Source of the DNA: DATBSK01 sp964532485
Lineage (GTDB): Bacteria > Actinomycetota > Acidimicrobiia > IMCC26256 > PALSA-555
Direction of reading: 5' to 3'
Length of the DNA stretch: 64,000 bases
Assembly: GCA_964532485.1 (NCBI GenBank)
Contig: CAZHKE010000001.1
Location: forward strand, 80,003-144,002
Part shown: positions 17,228-26,379 of the stretch, piece by piece
Layout of the letters: each line of letters starts with the position of its first letter
Position numbering within the stretch: position 1 is the stretch's first letter
The notes under the pieces: model-generated
Database searches by the model: none
Told to the model about the DNA's origin: nothing
What the model saw: the letters and a program-made list of their open reading frames with translations, nothing else
Made by a program: the position numbers and the translations under genes

Positions 17228-18162
17228 GGCTCGACCACGACCTTGATCGCGCCCGCAGCACGGTCGCCGGCGACGCGGAACGCCTCGGCGGCGGCATCGA
17301 GTGGGAAGCGATGGGTGATCAGCGTCCCGGCGATCAGGCGGTCGGACGCCAGGAGCATCGCCGCGTCGCCGAGGTCGGTGCCGTGCTCGTGCGCGCCGTA
17401 CGTGAACGACCACTGGAAGCCCAGCTCCTTCATCAGGGCGGGCACGCTCGGGATGGCCACCGGAGACCAGTGGGTGCTGAGGAACACGACGCGCCCGCCG
17501 GGACGGCACAGGCGCACCGCGGTCTCGAGCGCCGACTCCGTGCCCGCGCACTCGAAGACGACGTCGTACTCACCGTCGGCCGGCACGGCGCCGAGCCGCT
17601 CACCCGCGATTCGCTGGGACTCGTGTCGCGCGACGAGTCCGACCTCGGCGGCCGAGCCGCGCGCGGCTGCGATCGTCGCGAGACCGATCCCGCCGGCACC
17701 GATCACGGCGACGCGCTCACCGCCCGAGAGCCCCGCGAGGCGCACCGCGTGCGTCGCGACGCCGAGGGGTTCGACGAGGCAGGCGGTCGCGGGCGTGAGG
17801 CCCTCGGGCAGGGGCACGATCGATGCCGGGTCCACGGCCACCGCGTCGGCCATGCCGCCGTCGGTGGAGACGCCGTGGATGCGCTGTGAGCCGGTGCGGC
17901 AGCGGTAGCCGTACCCGGCGCTGCACTGGTCGCACGTGCCGCACGGCCGGTTGGGGTCGACTGCGACCGCCGTCCCGTCGTCGAGCAGGCCCGCGAACTC
18001 GTGTCCGAGGATCTGGGGGAGCGGCCCGTACTCGATCAGGTGCAGGTCGGAGCCGCAGATGCTCGCCGACTGCACCCGCACGATGACCTGCTCACCATCG
18101 GCTGGCGGATCCGGGACGTCGACGACTTCGATCCCGCGCTCGGCGCTGCGGACGCCGCGCAT
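17224..18162 (-). CDS. Zinc-dependent medium-chain alcohol dehydrogenase
   Basis: About 312 residues from ATG-RGVRSAERGIEVVDVPD; a 10-codon upstream extension would run into an inverted-repeat element and is less likely. Catalytic zinc residues are in ASICGSDLHL and LGHEFAG, the structural zinc site is PCGTCDQCSAGYGYRC, and the NAD-binding loop is VIGAGGIGLA. It oxidises a secondary or primary alcohol. It lies downstream of the ring-hydroxylating Rieske oxygenase and upstream of an SDR, consistent with processing of hydroxylated products. Confidence 0.82.
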   Translation of the reverse strand: MRGVRSAERGIEVVDVPDPPADGEQVIVRVQSASICGSDLHLIEYGPLPQILGHEFAGLLDDGTAVAVDPNRPCGTCDQCSAGYGYRCRTGSQRIHGVSTDGGMADAVAVDPASIVPLPEGLTPATACLVEPLGVATHAVRLAGLSGGERVAVIGAGGIGLATIAAARGSAAEVGLVARHESQRIAGERLGAVPADGEYDVVFECAGTESALETAVRLCRPGGRVVFLSTHWSPVAIPSVPALMKELGFQWSFTYGAHEHGTDLGDAAMLLASDRLIAGTLITHRFPLDAAAEAFRVAGDRAAGAIKVVVEP

Positions 18163-18174
18163 CTCACGCGGGTT

Positions 18175-18213
18175 TGCGTCGAAGAACCACACCTGACGTG
18201 GGTCTGCGACGCA
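18175..18213. repeat. 39-bp inverted-repeat element (REP-like family, copy 2)
   Basis: Begins TGCGTCG and ends CGACGCA (7-bp arms) with an inner CCAC/GTGG stem. It lies at the junction between the Rieske stop and the alcohol dehydrogenase start on the minus strand. It is less symmetrical than copy 1 but has the same length and ends. Confidence 0.55.
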
Positions 18214-18222
18214 AGAGTGTCA

Positions 18223-19617
18223 TCAGCCGCCGGTGAGCTCGGTGGGCTCGATGCCGAGGTAGCGCTCGAGGTTGCGGTGGAGGCTCTCGATGCGCATCTC
18301 CTCGCGCGACAGCGTGAGGTGGGTGAACCCGGGCTGGTGGAGCCCTCGCTGCGCTCGCTGGAGGTTCTCGACGTCCTGGTTGAACACGACGCCGAGGTCC
18401 GCGGTCTCGGCGTCCATGGTCACGTCGACCGGTCGGTCGCGGGGCGCATCCCGTGGGACACGCGAGAAGTAGAGGAGATCCATCAGGCAGTCGTCGGGTG
18501 TCGCGCCGGGACGCATCCGGAGCAGGGCGAGGCTCTCGGCCAGGAACACCGGTGAGATGTTGGGGAAGCAGTTGTACTGGTGGAGGTCGGTGACCTGCTC
18601 GTCGGTGAAGTCGTCGAGGTCGACGCCCAGCTCGACGGCGCGCTCGCGGATGAGCCGCGCCAGCAGGGTGCGCATCGACTCGCCGGGCTCGCGCTCGGGC
18701 ACCGGTCCCGGGTCGCCGCCGCTCGGTCGACCCACGCGCTCGCCCTGCGTCGCGCAGAACGACTCCCAGATCTGTTGATCGGACGCTCCGTCGCGCAGGC
18801 GCGGGCTCGGGATCCCGTAGGGCTGGTTGAGCCGGCCGTGCCGCTCCCACACCTCCTGCGGACCGTTCACGTCGTCGGTCGACGGGATCATCTGCCGGTG
18901 GATGCCCTGCACGTGGTACGTCTCGCTGAACGCGTCGATGCCCGTCTTCCAGTTGCACGCCAGCGGCACGGTCACGATGGCGCGGCACGCGAACTCGTCG
19001 GTGCGCAGCCACGCCGTCTCGGCGGGCACGGGAGCAAGGAAGTCGCCGAGGGGCTCGGCGTCGAGGTCGAGGTTCACGAAGACCATCGGGCCCCAGGTGT
19101 CGACCTGCACCGCGCGCAGTGCGTAGTCGTCGTTCTCGATGACGCCGAAGCCCTTGCGCGACGGGACCTCGCGGAGCCGGCCGCCGAGATCCCAGCACCA
19201 GCGGTGGTACACGCAGCGGATCTCGGTGCGACCGGTGCCGGCGCCGTTGCACAGCTCGTTGCCGCGGTGCAAGCACACGTTCTGGAACGCCCGTAGCTCG
19301 CCGTCGTCGCCCCGCACGATCAGCACCGACAGCGGCCCGCACGTGTACTCGAACCAGTCGCCGGGGTCGCGCACGTGGTCGACGCTGCACGCCACCTGCC
19401 AGACGTGGGGCCAGAGGTGCTCGGTCTCGAGCGCGGCCCACTCGGGGGACGTGTAGCGCGACGCCGGCACGAGCACGGGCCTGCGCCGGTCGCTCACCGT
19501 CCCGATCGTGGAGCCGACCGGTGCCTCCTCCGTCACCTCGCCCGCGTAGGCAGGGCCGCCCGGTCGGGCATCTCGGATCCTGACCTCGCGGGTCCGGGGC
19601 GCCGGGGCCTGGGTCAC
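18223..19617 (-). CDS. Aromatic-ring-hydroxylating-type Rieske dioxygenase alpha subunit
   Basis: I choose the GTG preceding TQAPAPRTREVR: a TAGGGT -10 box lies 7 nt upstream, and the next in-frame GTG upstream would overlap that box. The product has 464 residues. Rieske ligands are Cys115, His117 (VCLHRGNELC) and Cys135, His138 (RCVYHRWCWDLGG). The catalytic iron site is in NWKTGIDAFSETYHVQGIH. No beta subunit or ferredoxin is adjacent. A CTGACG-N3-CGTCAG palindrome lies 9 bp upstream of the -10 box, predicting repressor control. Confidence 0.82.
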   Translation of the reverse strand: MTQAPAPRTREVRIRDARPGGPAYAGEVTEEAPVGSTIGTVSDRRRPVLVPASRYTSPEWAALETEHLWPHVWQVACSVDHVRDPGDWFEYTCGPLSVLIVRGDDGELRAFQNVCLHRGNELCNGAGTGRTEIRCVYHRWCWDLGGRLREVPSRKGFGVIENDDYALRAVQVDTWGPMVFVNLDLDAEPLGDFLAPVPAETAWLRTDEFACRAIVTVPLACNWKTGIDAFSETYHVQGIHRQMIPSTDDVNGPQEVWERHGRLNQPYGIPSPRLRDGASDQQIWESFCATQGERVGRPSGGDPGPVPEREPGESMRTLLARLIRERAVELGVDLDDFTDEQVTDLHQYNCFPNISPVFLAESLALLRMRPGATPDDCLMDLLYFSRVPRDAPRDRPVDVTMDAETADLGVVFNQDVENLQRAQRGLHQPGFTHLTLSREEMRIESLHRNLERYLGIEPTELTGG

Positions 19618-19639
19618 GGGGTGCACCCTACGGCGACAT

Positions 19640-19654
19640 CTGACGCCTCGTCAG
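19640..19654. promoter_or_regulatory. Operator candidate CTGACG-cct-CGTCAG
   Basis: A perfect 6+3+6 palindrome placed 9 bp upstream of the TAGGGT -10 box (19625-19630) of the minus-strand Rieske gene, where a bound repressor would block RNA polymerase. The same palindrome recurs at 35479-35495 and 57619-57633. It is 3 bp from a KstR-type box. Confidence 0.6.
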
Positions 19655-19657
19655 GCT

Positions 19658-19671
19658 TGAAACACGTTCCA
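19658..19671. promoter_or_regulatory. KstR-type box T-GA-AAC-AC-GTT-CC-A
   Basis: A full match to the published KstR consensus TNNAACNNGTTNNA of cholesterol catabolism genes. It lies between the divergent Rieske and substrate-binding-protein genes, about 90 bp upstream of the latter. A matching box precedes the second binding-protein gene. The match is seen directly; binding by a KstR homologue, not encoded in the window, is inference. Confidence 0.55.
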
Positions 19672-19759
19672 GTCGCGGTCAGAATCCCCCGGCCTGGGCC
19701 TACAGTCCGGGCTCGGCACGATTCCGGACCCGGACGGGGCCGGTGACAAGGGGGGAAGG

Positions 19760-21088
19760 GTGAGACGGACTCGCTGGGTGGCGCTCCTCGCCACGACGGT
19801 CCTCGCGCTGTCGGCGACGACCGCGATCGCAAGCGCGCAGGGCGGAGACGAGAAGCCCGAGGCCACCGAGGTCGGGATCACCGACGACGAGATCCGCGTC
19901 GCCGTCATCGCCGACGTCGAGAACTCGCTCGCACCGGGCCTGTTCCAGGGTGCGCCCACCGGCGTCGAGGGCTGGGCCAAGAACGTCAACAAGAACGGCG
20001 GGCTGGCGGGCCGCAAGGTGGTCGTCGACTTCATCGACTCGCACCTCTCGGCCGACGACTCCCGCAACGCCTTCATCAAGGCGTGCTCGGAGGACTTCGC
20101 TGTCGTCGGTGCCGCGGCGCTGTTCCTCAACAACGTCGACGACATCGAGGCGTGCGTCGACCAGGCCGGGAACCCGACGGGTCTGCCGGACATCGCGGTC
20201 GTGACGACCGAGGTCGTGCAGCAGTGCTCGCCGACGACGTTCGGCATCAACCCGCCGACGATCGTGTGTGACACCAAGGACGAGCACCCGCAGACGTACC
20301 AGGCCAACGCCGGGCGCGCGTACTACTACCAGAAGAAGTTCGGGAAGGACCTCCACGGCCCGTTCCTCTTCTCGGCCGACATCAAGGCGGCGAACAACGC
20401 CAACCGGGCCTCGATGACGCCGATGCAGGAGGTCGGGATCCAGGCCGACGAGGAGCTGGACATCGGTGCGACCGCTCCGCAGAGCGAGTACACCCCGGTC
20501 GTCCAGACGATGAAGGACAACGGCTCGAACTACGCCCAGAGCGGTCTGTCGTTCAACTCGACGGTCGCGCTGCGCAAGGAGGCCAAGCTCCAGGGCCTCA
20601 CCGACCCCGACATCATCTGGGACTGCACCCTCCAGTGCTACGACCAGGCGCTGCTCGAGCAGGGCGGATCCGACGTCGAGGACCAGTACGTCTCGCTCCT
20701 CTTCCTCCCGTTCGAGGAGGCCAGCTCGAACAAGGAGCTCAAGACCTTCCTCAAGACGGTGGGCAAGGACGAGGCCGACGGCTTCGGTGCCCAGGCGTGG
20801 GCGTCGGGGGTGCTGTTCCAGCAGGCCGTCGAGAAGATCGCCGACGCGCAGGGCGTGAACGGCATCAACCGCCAGGCGCTGTTCGACGAGCTGAACAAGG
20901 TGACGGCGTTCGACGCCAACGGGATGATCGGCACGGTCAACGTCGCCGAGCGCGTCCCGACGCCGTGCTACGCGCTGGTGCAGGTCGAGAACGGCGAGTT
21001 CGTGCGGGTGACCCCGACGAAGAAGGGCACGTTCAACTGCGACAAGAAGAACCTGCAGCAGGTCGAGCTCGACCTCCTCACGGGCTGA
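19760..21088 (+). CDS. Branched-chain-type ABC transporter substrate-binding protein 1
   Basis: A 442-residue periplasmic-binding fold type I protein, GTG start after GGGGGGAAGG. A Sec signal (WVALLATTVLALSATTAIASAQ) precedes the mature protein, which begins with EVGITDDEIRVAVIADVENS. GLAGRKVVVDFIDSHLS and the cysteine pairs (CSEDF/EACVD, CTLQCYDQ) are shared with the tandem paralogue that follows, roughly half identical by eye. There is no lipobox Cys after the signal, unlike many Gram-positive binding proteins. It delivers a ligand to the fused LivHM/LivGF transporter encoded 1.5 kb downstream. A KstR-type box upstream suggests a steroid-related ligand. Confidence 0.85.
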   Translation: MRRTRWVALLATTVLALSATTAIASAQGGDEKPEATEVGITDDEIRVAVIADVENSLAPGLFQGAPTGVEGWAKNVNKNGGLAGRKVVVDFIDSHLSADDSRNAFIKACSEDFAVVGAAALFLNNVDDIEACVDQAGNPTGLPDIAVVTTEVVQQCSPTTFGINPPTIVCDTKDEHPQTYQANAGRAYYYQKKFGKDLHGPFLFSADIKAANNANRASMTPMQEVGIQADEELDIGATAPQSEYTPVVQTMKDNGSNYAQSGLSFNSTVALRKEAKLQGLTDPDIIWDCTLQCYDQALLEQGGSDVEDQYVSLLFLPFEEASSNKELKTFLKTVGKDEADGFGAQAWASGVLFQQAVEKIADAQGVNGINRQALFDELNKVTAFDANGMIGTVNVAERVPTPCYALVQVENGEFVRVTPTKKGTFNCDKKNLQQVELDLLTG

Positions 21089-21175
21089 GCGACGAGCCGG
21101 AGCGACGAGGTGCCGTGGCCGTCGGCCGCGGCACCTCGTTCGTGTCGGGCCCTGGGAGATCGGGGTGGGGGCGCT

Positions 21176-21189
21176 TGAAACGTGTTCCA
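21176..21189. promoter_or_regulatory. KstR-type box T-GA-AAC-GT-GTT-CC-A
   Basis: A second full match to TNNAACNNGTTNNA, about 40 bp upstream of the start of binding protein 2. The two boxes share the flanking context GCTTGAAAC..GTTCCA, so the promoter was probably duplicated together with the gene. Confidence 0.55.
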
Positions 21190-21229
21190 TCCGACGACAG
21201 GATGAGCCGACACGATGATGGGGGGACCG

Positions 21230-22573
21230 GTGGGACACAGGCGCGCTCGGACGACGACGATGCTCGTGGCGGCGCTGGTGGCGATCGCATCGATCGGCAC
21301 GACGGCGATCGCCTCGGCCCAGGACGGCGGCGGTGAGTCGCTCGAGGCCACCGACATCGGGATCACCCCCGACGAGATCAGGATCGCGGTGCTCGCCGAC
21401 GTCGAGAACCAGCTCCAGCCCGGCCTCTTCCAGGGGACACCGGACGCGATGGCCGGCTTCGAGAAGTACATCAACAAGACCGGTGGCCTGGCGGGGCGCA
21501 AGCTCGTCGTCGACTTCATCGACACGCACCTGTCGGCCGACGACACTCGCAACGGGATCGTCGAGGCGTGTGAGAACGACTTCGCGCTGGTCAGCACCAC
21601 GTCGCTGTTCGTGAACAACGTCGACGACATGCTCAACTGCGTGGACTCCGCGGGAGCCGCGATCGGCCTGCCCGACTTCCCCGTGCTGACGACCGAGCCG
21701 GTGCACCAGTGCTCGCCGGTGTCGCACCCGATCAACCCGCCGACGCTCGACTGCGCAACCATCGACCAGCACCCGCAGACGTACCGGGCGAACACCGGCC
21801 CGACCGGGTACTACCTCAAGCAGCACGACGACGACCTGAGCGGAGTGTTCCTCTACCCCTCCGACCTCAAGTCGGCCAAGGACTCCCAGGTGCCGATCTT
21901 CAAGGCCCAGGAGGAGAAGGGCATCGAGCTCGACGCCGAGTACGACGTGTCGGCGCGCGCGCAGCAGAGCGCCTACACGCCGATCGCGCAGCAGATCAAG
22001 GCCGACGGCTCCACGTACGCCCGCAGCGGCCTGGCGTTCAGCTCGACGGTGTCCTTGCGCAAGGAGTCGAAGCTCCAGGGCGTCGACAGCGTCGAGGTCT
22101 GGGACTGCTCGGTGCAGTGCTACAACACCCAGCTCCTGGAGCAGGGTGGATCCGACGTCGAGGACCAGTACGTGTACCTGACCCTCGTCCCGTTCTTCAA
22201 CGAGGCCAAGGCGAACAAGATGACGAGCAACTTCGTCAAGTACACCGGGAAGGACAAGGTCGACGGCTTCGGCGCGCAGGCGTGGGCGGCGGGCGTGTAC
22301 TTCCGGGATGCGGTGAGCTCCGTCGTCGACGAGGGAGGCAACAACGCGTTGACCCGCGAGGCACTCCTCGATGCCGCGGACAACGTCAACGGCTTCACCG
22401 CCGACGGGATGATCGGCAAGACCGACGTGGGCGACCGCGTGCCGTCGCCGTGCTTCGCGCTGCTCCAGGTGCGCAACGGCGACTTCGAGCGCGTCTACCC
22501 GAAGAAGGCGGCGTCCTTCGACTGCAAGAAGAGCAACCTGGTCACGCTCGACCTCGATCTGATCACCGGCTAG
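21230..22573 (+). CDS. Branched-chain-type ABC transporter substrate-binding protein 2
   Basis: About 447 residues from the GTG after GGGGGGACC; an ATG five codons upstream is an alternative start, but the spacing copies that of the first paralogue. Signal peptide MLVAALVAIASIGTTAIASAQ. The mature part begins DIGITPDEIRIAVLADVENQLQ and is colinear with binding protein 1 throughout, including GGSDVEDQYV, GFGAQAWA.GV and a C-terminal LDLDLITG. Tandem duplication with divergence suggests two ligands feeding one permease. The gene is 34 bp upstream of the permease gene. Confidence 0.85.
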   Translation: MGHRRARTTTMLVAALVAIASIGTTAIASAQDGGGESLEATDIGITPDEIRIAVLADVENQLQPGLFQGTPDAMAGFEKYINKTGGLAGRKLVVDFIDTHLSADDTRNGIVEACENDFALVSTTSLFVNNVDDMLNCVDSAGAAIGLPDFPVLTTEPVHQCSPVSHPINPPTLDCATIDQHPQTYRANTGPTGYYLKQHDDDLSGVFLYPSDLKSAKDSQVPIFKAQEEKGIELDAEYDVSARAQQSAYTPIAQQIKADGSTYARSGLAFSSTVSLRKESKLQGVDSVEVWDCSVQCYNTQLLEQGGSDVEDQYVYLTLVPFFNEAKANKMTSNFVKYTGKDKVDGFGAQAWAAGVYFRDAVSSVVDEGGNNALTREALLDAADNVNGFTADGMIGKTDVGDRVPSPCFALLQVRNGDFERVYPKKAASFDCKKSNLVTLDLDLITG

Positions 22574-22607
22574 CCGCGAGCGGGGCGACAAGAAGGGGAA
22601 TCACGAC

Positions 22608-24782
22608 GTGGCGACCGTGACCGAGCGGCTGCGGGGGCGACAGCACCGGTCGACGCTGGTCGCGGCGTTGGTCGTCGCGATCTTCGTCGGCTTCATCGTC
22701 CAGGAGTCATGGGCGGGGCGGGAGGTCACCGGCGACTCGCTGCTCTTCTTCGTCATCGTCGGCATCACGCTCGGCTCGATCTACGCGGTCGCGGCGGCCG
22801 GTCTGGTCGTCACGTACACGACCTCGGGCATCTTCAACTTCGCGCAGGGCGCGATGGGGATGTTCCTCGCGTTCATCTACTGGGAGCTCAAGGTCAACGC
22901 GGGCATCCAAACGATGGTCGCGCTGATCCTCACCGTGCTCGTGGCCGCGCCACTCATGGGCGCGGTGATCGAACGCGTCTTCATGCGCCGGCTCACGACC
23001 GCGCCCCTGGTCTCGCAGCTCGTGGTGACGATCGGCTTGATGCTCTTCCTCATCGGGCTCGCGGCGACGTTCTGGGACCCCGGGGAGACCCGCTCGGTCG
23101 GGACGTTCTTCGGCAGCGACGGCTTCAACATCGGTCAGACGTTCCTCCCGTGGTACCGGCTCATCACGATCGTGGCCGGGCTGCTGCTCGCGCTGGGGAT
23201 CCGGTTGCTGCTCTACCGGACGCGTCTCGGCGTCGCGATGCGGGCCGTCGTCGACAACCGTGAGCTCGCGGCGCTCAACGGCGCACGCCCGGGCCTCACG
23301 TCCCAGTTCTCGTGGGCGCTCGGCACGGCGATGGCGGCCCTGGCGGGCATCTTCCTCGCCGAGGAGCTGTCGACGCTGTCGATCGAGACGCTCACGCTGC
23401 TGATCATCGACGCCTTCGCGGCGGCGATCATCGGACGTCTCAAGAGCCTCCCGATGACCTACGTCGGCGGGATGATCATCGGGCTCTCGCTGTCGTTCCA
23501 GGCCAACTTCCTCACGTGGTCCGGCCGTTGGAGCCCCGCCGGTCAGGCCATCCCGACGATCATCCTCTTCCTCGCGCTGCTGTTCCTGCCCCAGGCGCGC
23601 ATCGAAGGACGGCGCATCGGGCGCGTGATCGCGCCCCGACTGCCGACGATCAGACGCGCGCTGTTCGGCTTCGCGTTGCTGCTCGTCGGGATCTTCCTGC
23701 TCATCGGGTTGATCTCGCGTCCCGACGTGCGAATGGTCGGCCTCGCGATGGTGACGGCCTTCATCATGCTGTCGCTCGTCCCGCTGATCGGCTGGTCGGG
23801 GCAGGTGTCGCTCGCGCAGGTCACGTTCGTCGGCATCGGTGCGTGGGCGGCCGTCGAGTTCGCCAACGGTGGTGGTCAGGTCTTCGGACTCGAGATCTTC
23901 AGTGCCGGCAGCCCGTGGCTGCTCCTCGTCGGTGCGATCGTCGCCGTGCCGATCGGGGTCCTGATGGCGCTCCCCGCCTTGCGGTTGCAGGGTCTGTACC
24001 TCGCGCTCGCGACCCTCGCGTTCGCGCGCCTCGCGGAGTTCGTCATCTTCGACCAACCCGAGGTGTTCGGCGGCGCCGGGCGGCGGCTCGCCGACCTCGA
24101 GGCGTTCGGGCAGAACATCACCGAGCCGTTCGGCGTCCTCGGTCTCGACTTCCCCCAGGACGCAGGCTTCGTGCTGTTCATCACCGTCATGTTCTGCCTC
24201 TTCGGCTTCATGATCGTCCTCATGCGTCGCGGCGCGTTCGGCCGCCGCCTGATGGCGATGAAGGACAGTCCGGCGGCGTGCGCCACGCTCGGCGTGAACC
24301 TGCTCACCACGAAGGTCGCGGTGTTCGCGCTCTCGGCCGCGATCGCGGGGTTCGGCGGCGCCATGCTCGGCATGCTGCGCGGGTCGGCATCGACGGCGAA
24401 CTTTCAGGTGCTCCAGGGCCTGCCGTACGTCATCCTCGTCGTCATCGGCGGCGCGTCGGTCGTCAGCGGTGCCCTCCTCGGTGGCTTCCTGTTCCAGCTG
24501 CCGGTGTTCCTCGTCGACCGCCTCAGCACCTGGGAGGTCACAGTGCCGCTCGCGGGCACGTTCAAGCCGTTCGTCATCTGGAACCGGATCGCCACCGGTC
24601 TGCTCGGTGTCGCGCTCGGCCGCCGCCCCGAGGGGATCGTGCCGGAGGTCAGCAGCGAGCTGGACGAGAAGCGACGGAATCGCAAGCGGGGCGCCGTGTC
24701 GTCGGGCGCCGCCGGCGGCAGCGGGCCGCCATCGTCGTCCGAGCCGGCGCCGGCGGAGCCGGTCCCGACGCCGGGGGGCTGA
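22608..24782 (+). CDS. Fused LivH-LivM branched-chain-type ABC permease
   Basis: A 724-residue membrane protein joining both Liv permease halves. Residues about 45-330 are LivH-like (GSIYAVAAAGLVVTYTTSGIFNFAQGA, then GVAMRAVVDNRELAALNG). Residues about 360-640 are LivM-like (GWSGQVSLAQVTFVGIGAWAA, GLYLALATLAFARLAEF, GRRLMAMKDSPAACATLGVN). A charged, Pro/Ala/Ser-rich tail extends into the cytoplasm. In most bacteria these are two genes. The stop is 1 bp before the ATG of the ATPase gene, so translation is coupled. It probably imports a carboxylate or lipid-derived acid. Confidence 0.87.
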   Translation: MATVTERLRGRQHRSTLVAALVVAIFVGFIVQESWAGREVTGDSLLFFVIVGITLGSIYAVAAAGLVVTYTTSGIFNFAQGAMGMFLAFIYWELKVNAGIQTMVALILTVLVAAPLMGAVIERVFMRRLTTAPLVSQLVVTIGLMLFLIGLAATFWDPGETRSVGTFFGSDGFNIGQTFLPWYRLITIVAGLLLALGIRLLLYRTRLGVAMRAVVDNRELAALNGARPGLTSQFSWALGTAMAALAGIFLAEELSTLSIETLTLLIIDAFAAAIIGRLKSLPMTYVGGMIIGLSLSFQANFLTWSGRWSPAGQAIPTIILFLALLFLPQARIEGRRIGRVIAPRLPTIRRALFGFALLLVGIFLLIGLISRPDVRMVGLAMVTAFIMLSLVPLIGWSGQVSLAQVTFVGIGAWAAVEFANGGGQVFGLEIFSAGSPWLLLVGAIVAVPIGVLMALPALRLQGLYLALATLAFARLAEFVIFDQPEVFGGAGRRLADLEAFGQNITEPFGVLGLDFPQDAGFVLFITVMFCLFGFMIVLMRRGAFGRRLMAMKDSPAACATLGVNLLTTKVAVFALSAAIAGFGGAMLGMLRGSASTANFQVLQGLPYVILVVIGGASVVSGALLGGFLFQLPVFLVDRLSTWEVTVPLAGTFKPFVIWNRIATGLLGVALGRRPEGIVPEVSSELDEKRRNRKRGAVSSGAAGGSGPPSSSEPAPAEPVPTPGG

Positions 24783-24783
24783 C

Positions 24784-26379
24784 ATGGCGCTGCTCGAGGT
24801 CCACGAGGTCGGCGTCCGCTTCGGGGGTCTCCAGGCGCTCGACGCGGTCACGGTCGGCGTCGACGAGAACCGCGTCACGGGGCTGATCGGCCCGAACGGT
24901 GCCGGGAAGACCACGCTGTTCAACGTCATCACGGGACTGCAGCCGCCCACGGCCGGAAGGGTCGTGATCGGCGGCGAGGACATCACGCTCGCGAAGGCCC
25001 ACGTTCGGGCCCGCAAGGGCATCGGCCGCACGTTCCAGCGACTCGAGACGTTCGGGACGCTCACCGCGCGCGAGAACGTGCTCGTCGGTGCCGAGATGCG
25101 ACGCGGCTGGTCGCGGGAGAAGTTCGACGTTCGCCAGCTCGCCGACGAGCTCATCGACAAGGTCGGCTTGCGTGACGTCGCCGACGAGAAGGTCGACAAG
25201 CTCGCGACCGGCACGGCGCGACTCGTCGAGGTGGCGCGTGCCCTTGCGAGCAAGCCGCGCGTGCTGCTGCTCGACGAGCCGTCGGCCGGTCTCAACGAGA
25301 ACGAGACCGGCGCGCTCGGTGCACTGCTCCGTGAGCTGAGCGCCGACGGGCTCGCGGTGCTGCTCGTGGAGCACGACATGAGCTTCGTCATGGGTGCGTG
25401 CGACCACATCCACGTGCTCGACTTCGGGCGGCTCATCGCCGAGGGCTCGCCGACCGAGATCCAGGCCAACCCCGACGTGCGCGCGGCCTACCTCGGCTCG
25501 AAGGACCACAGCGGCGCACAGGGCGCGGGAAGGGCCGAGGAGGCGGCCAAGGCCGCCGGCGCGGAGCCGGAGCTCCCCATCGTGACGTTGCCCGGCTCCA
25601 CCAAGTCCGACTCCGGCGAGGACGGCTCGGGCAAGCCCGACGTTGGCGAGAAGCCGGCCGCGCCCGCACCGGGGAGCGCCGACGCGCTCGCGTTCCGCGA
25701 CGTGAGCGCCGCGTACGGGATCATCGACGTGCTCCACGACGTCGACCTCACGCTGCCCTCGGGCAGCGTGTTCGCGCTCTTGGGACCGAACGGCGCCGGG
25801 AAGTCGACGACGCTCAAGGTCGCGAGTGGTCTCATCAAGCCGACCAGTGGCTCGGTGCACCTGCTGGGCGAGGAGGTCACCGGCACTCACGCCGACGCGA
25901 TGGCGCGTCGGGGCGTGTGCCTGGTGCCGGAAGGGCGGGGGATCTTCCCGAACCTGACGGTCACCGAGAACCTCCGCATGGCGACCTACAGCGGCACGCC
26001 GTTCAAGACGGTGGCCGAGCGTTCGTTCGAGCGGTTCCCGCGGCTGAAGGAGCGACGCAAGCAGGTCGCGGGCACGTTGTCGGGCGGCGAGCAGCAGATG
26101 CTCTCGATGGCGCGCGCGCTCGCGACCGACCCGAAGGTGCTGCTGCTCGACGAGCTCTCGATGGGGCTCGCACCCTTGATCGTGGAGGAGCTCTACGAGG
26201 TCGTGAAGCGCATCGCCGAGGGCCACGTGTCGATCCTCATCGTGGAGCAGTTCGCGCACGAGGTGCTCGGTGTCGCCGAGACCGCGGCGATCATGCTGCA
26301 CGGCCGGATCGAGTTCGTCGGTAAGCCGACGGAGGTCGGCGAAGCCCTCGACCGCGCCTACCTCGGCGGAGCCGTTTGA
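24784..26379 (+). CDS. Fused LivG-LivF ABC transporter ATPase
   Basis: A 531-residue protein with two nucleotide-binding domains joined by an acidic/Ala/Pro linker (about 240-300). Domain 1 has Walker A GPNGAGKTT, Walker B VLLLDEPSAGL and an unusual signature LATGTARLVEVARAL in place of LSGGQ. Domain 2 has GPNGAGKSTT, a canonical LSGGEQQMLSMARAL and VLLLDELSMGLAP. Both are expected to hydrolyse ATP, although the altered signature of domain 1 may make one site weak. It pairs with the fused permease, so the importer needs only two core polypeptides plus a binding protein. The 3' end overlaps the convergent MFS gene by 22 bp. Confidence 0.87.
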   Translation: MALLEVHEVGVRFGGLQALDAVTVGVDENRVTGLIGPNGAGKTTLFNVITGLQPPTAGRVVIGGEDITLAKAHVRARKGIGRTFQRLETFGTLTARENVLVGAEMRRGWSREKFDVRQLADELIDKVGLRDVADEKVDKLATGTARLVEVARALASKPRVLLLDEPSAGLNENETGALGALLRELSADGLAVLLVEHDMSFVMGACDHIHVLDFGRLIAEGSPTEIQANPDVRAAYLGSKDHSGAQGAGRAEEAAKAAGAEPELPIVTLPGSTKSDSGEDGSGKPDVGEKPAAPAPGSADALAFRDVSAAYGIIDVLHDVDLTLPSGSVFALLGPNGAGKSTTLKVASGLIKPTSGSVHLLGEEVTGTHADAMARRGVCLVPEGRGIFPNLTVTENLRMATYSGTPFKTVAERSFERFPRLKERRKQVAGTLSGGEQQMLSMARALATDPKVLLLDELSMGLAPLIVEELYEVVKRIAEGHVSILIVEQFAHEVLGVAETAAIMLHGRIEFVGKPTEVGEALDRAYLGGAV

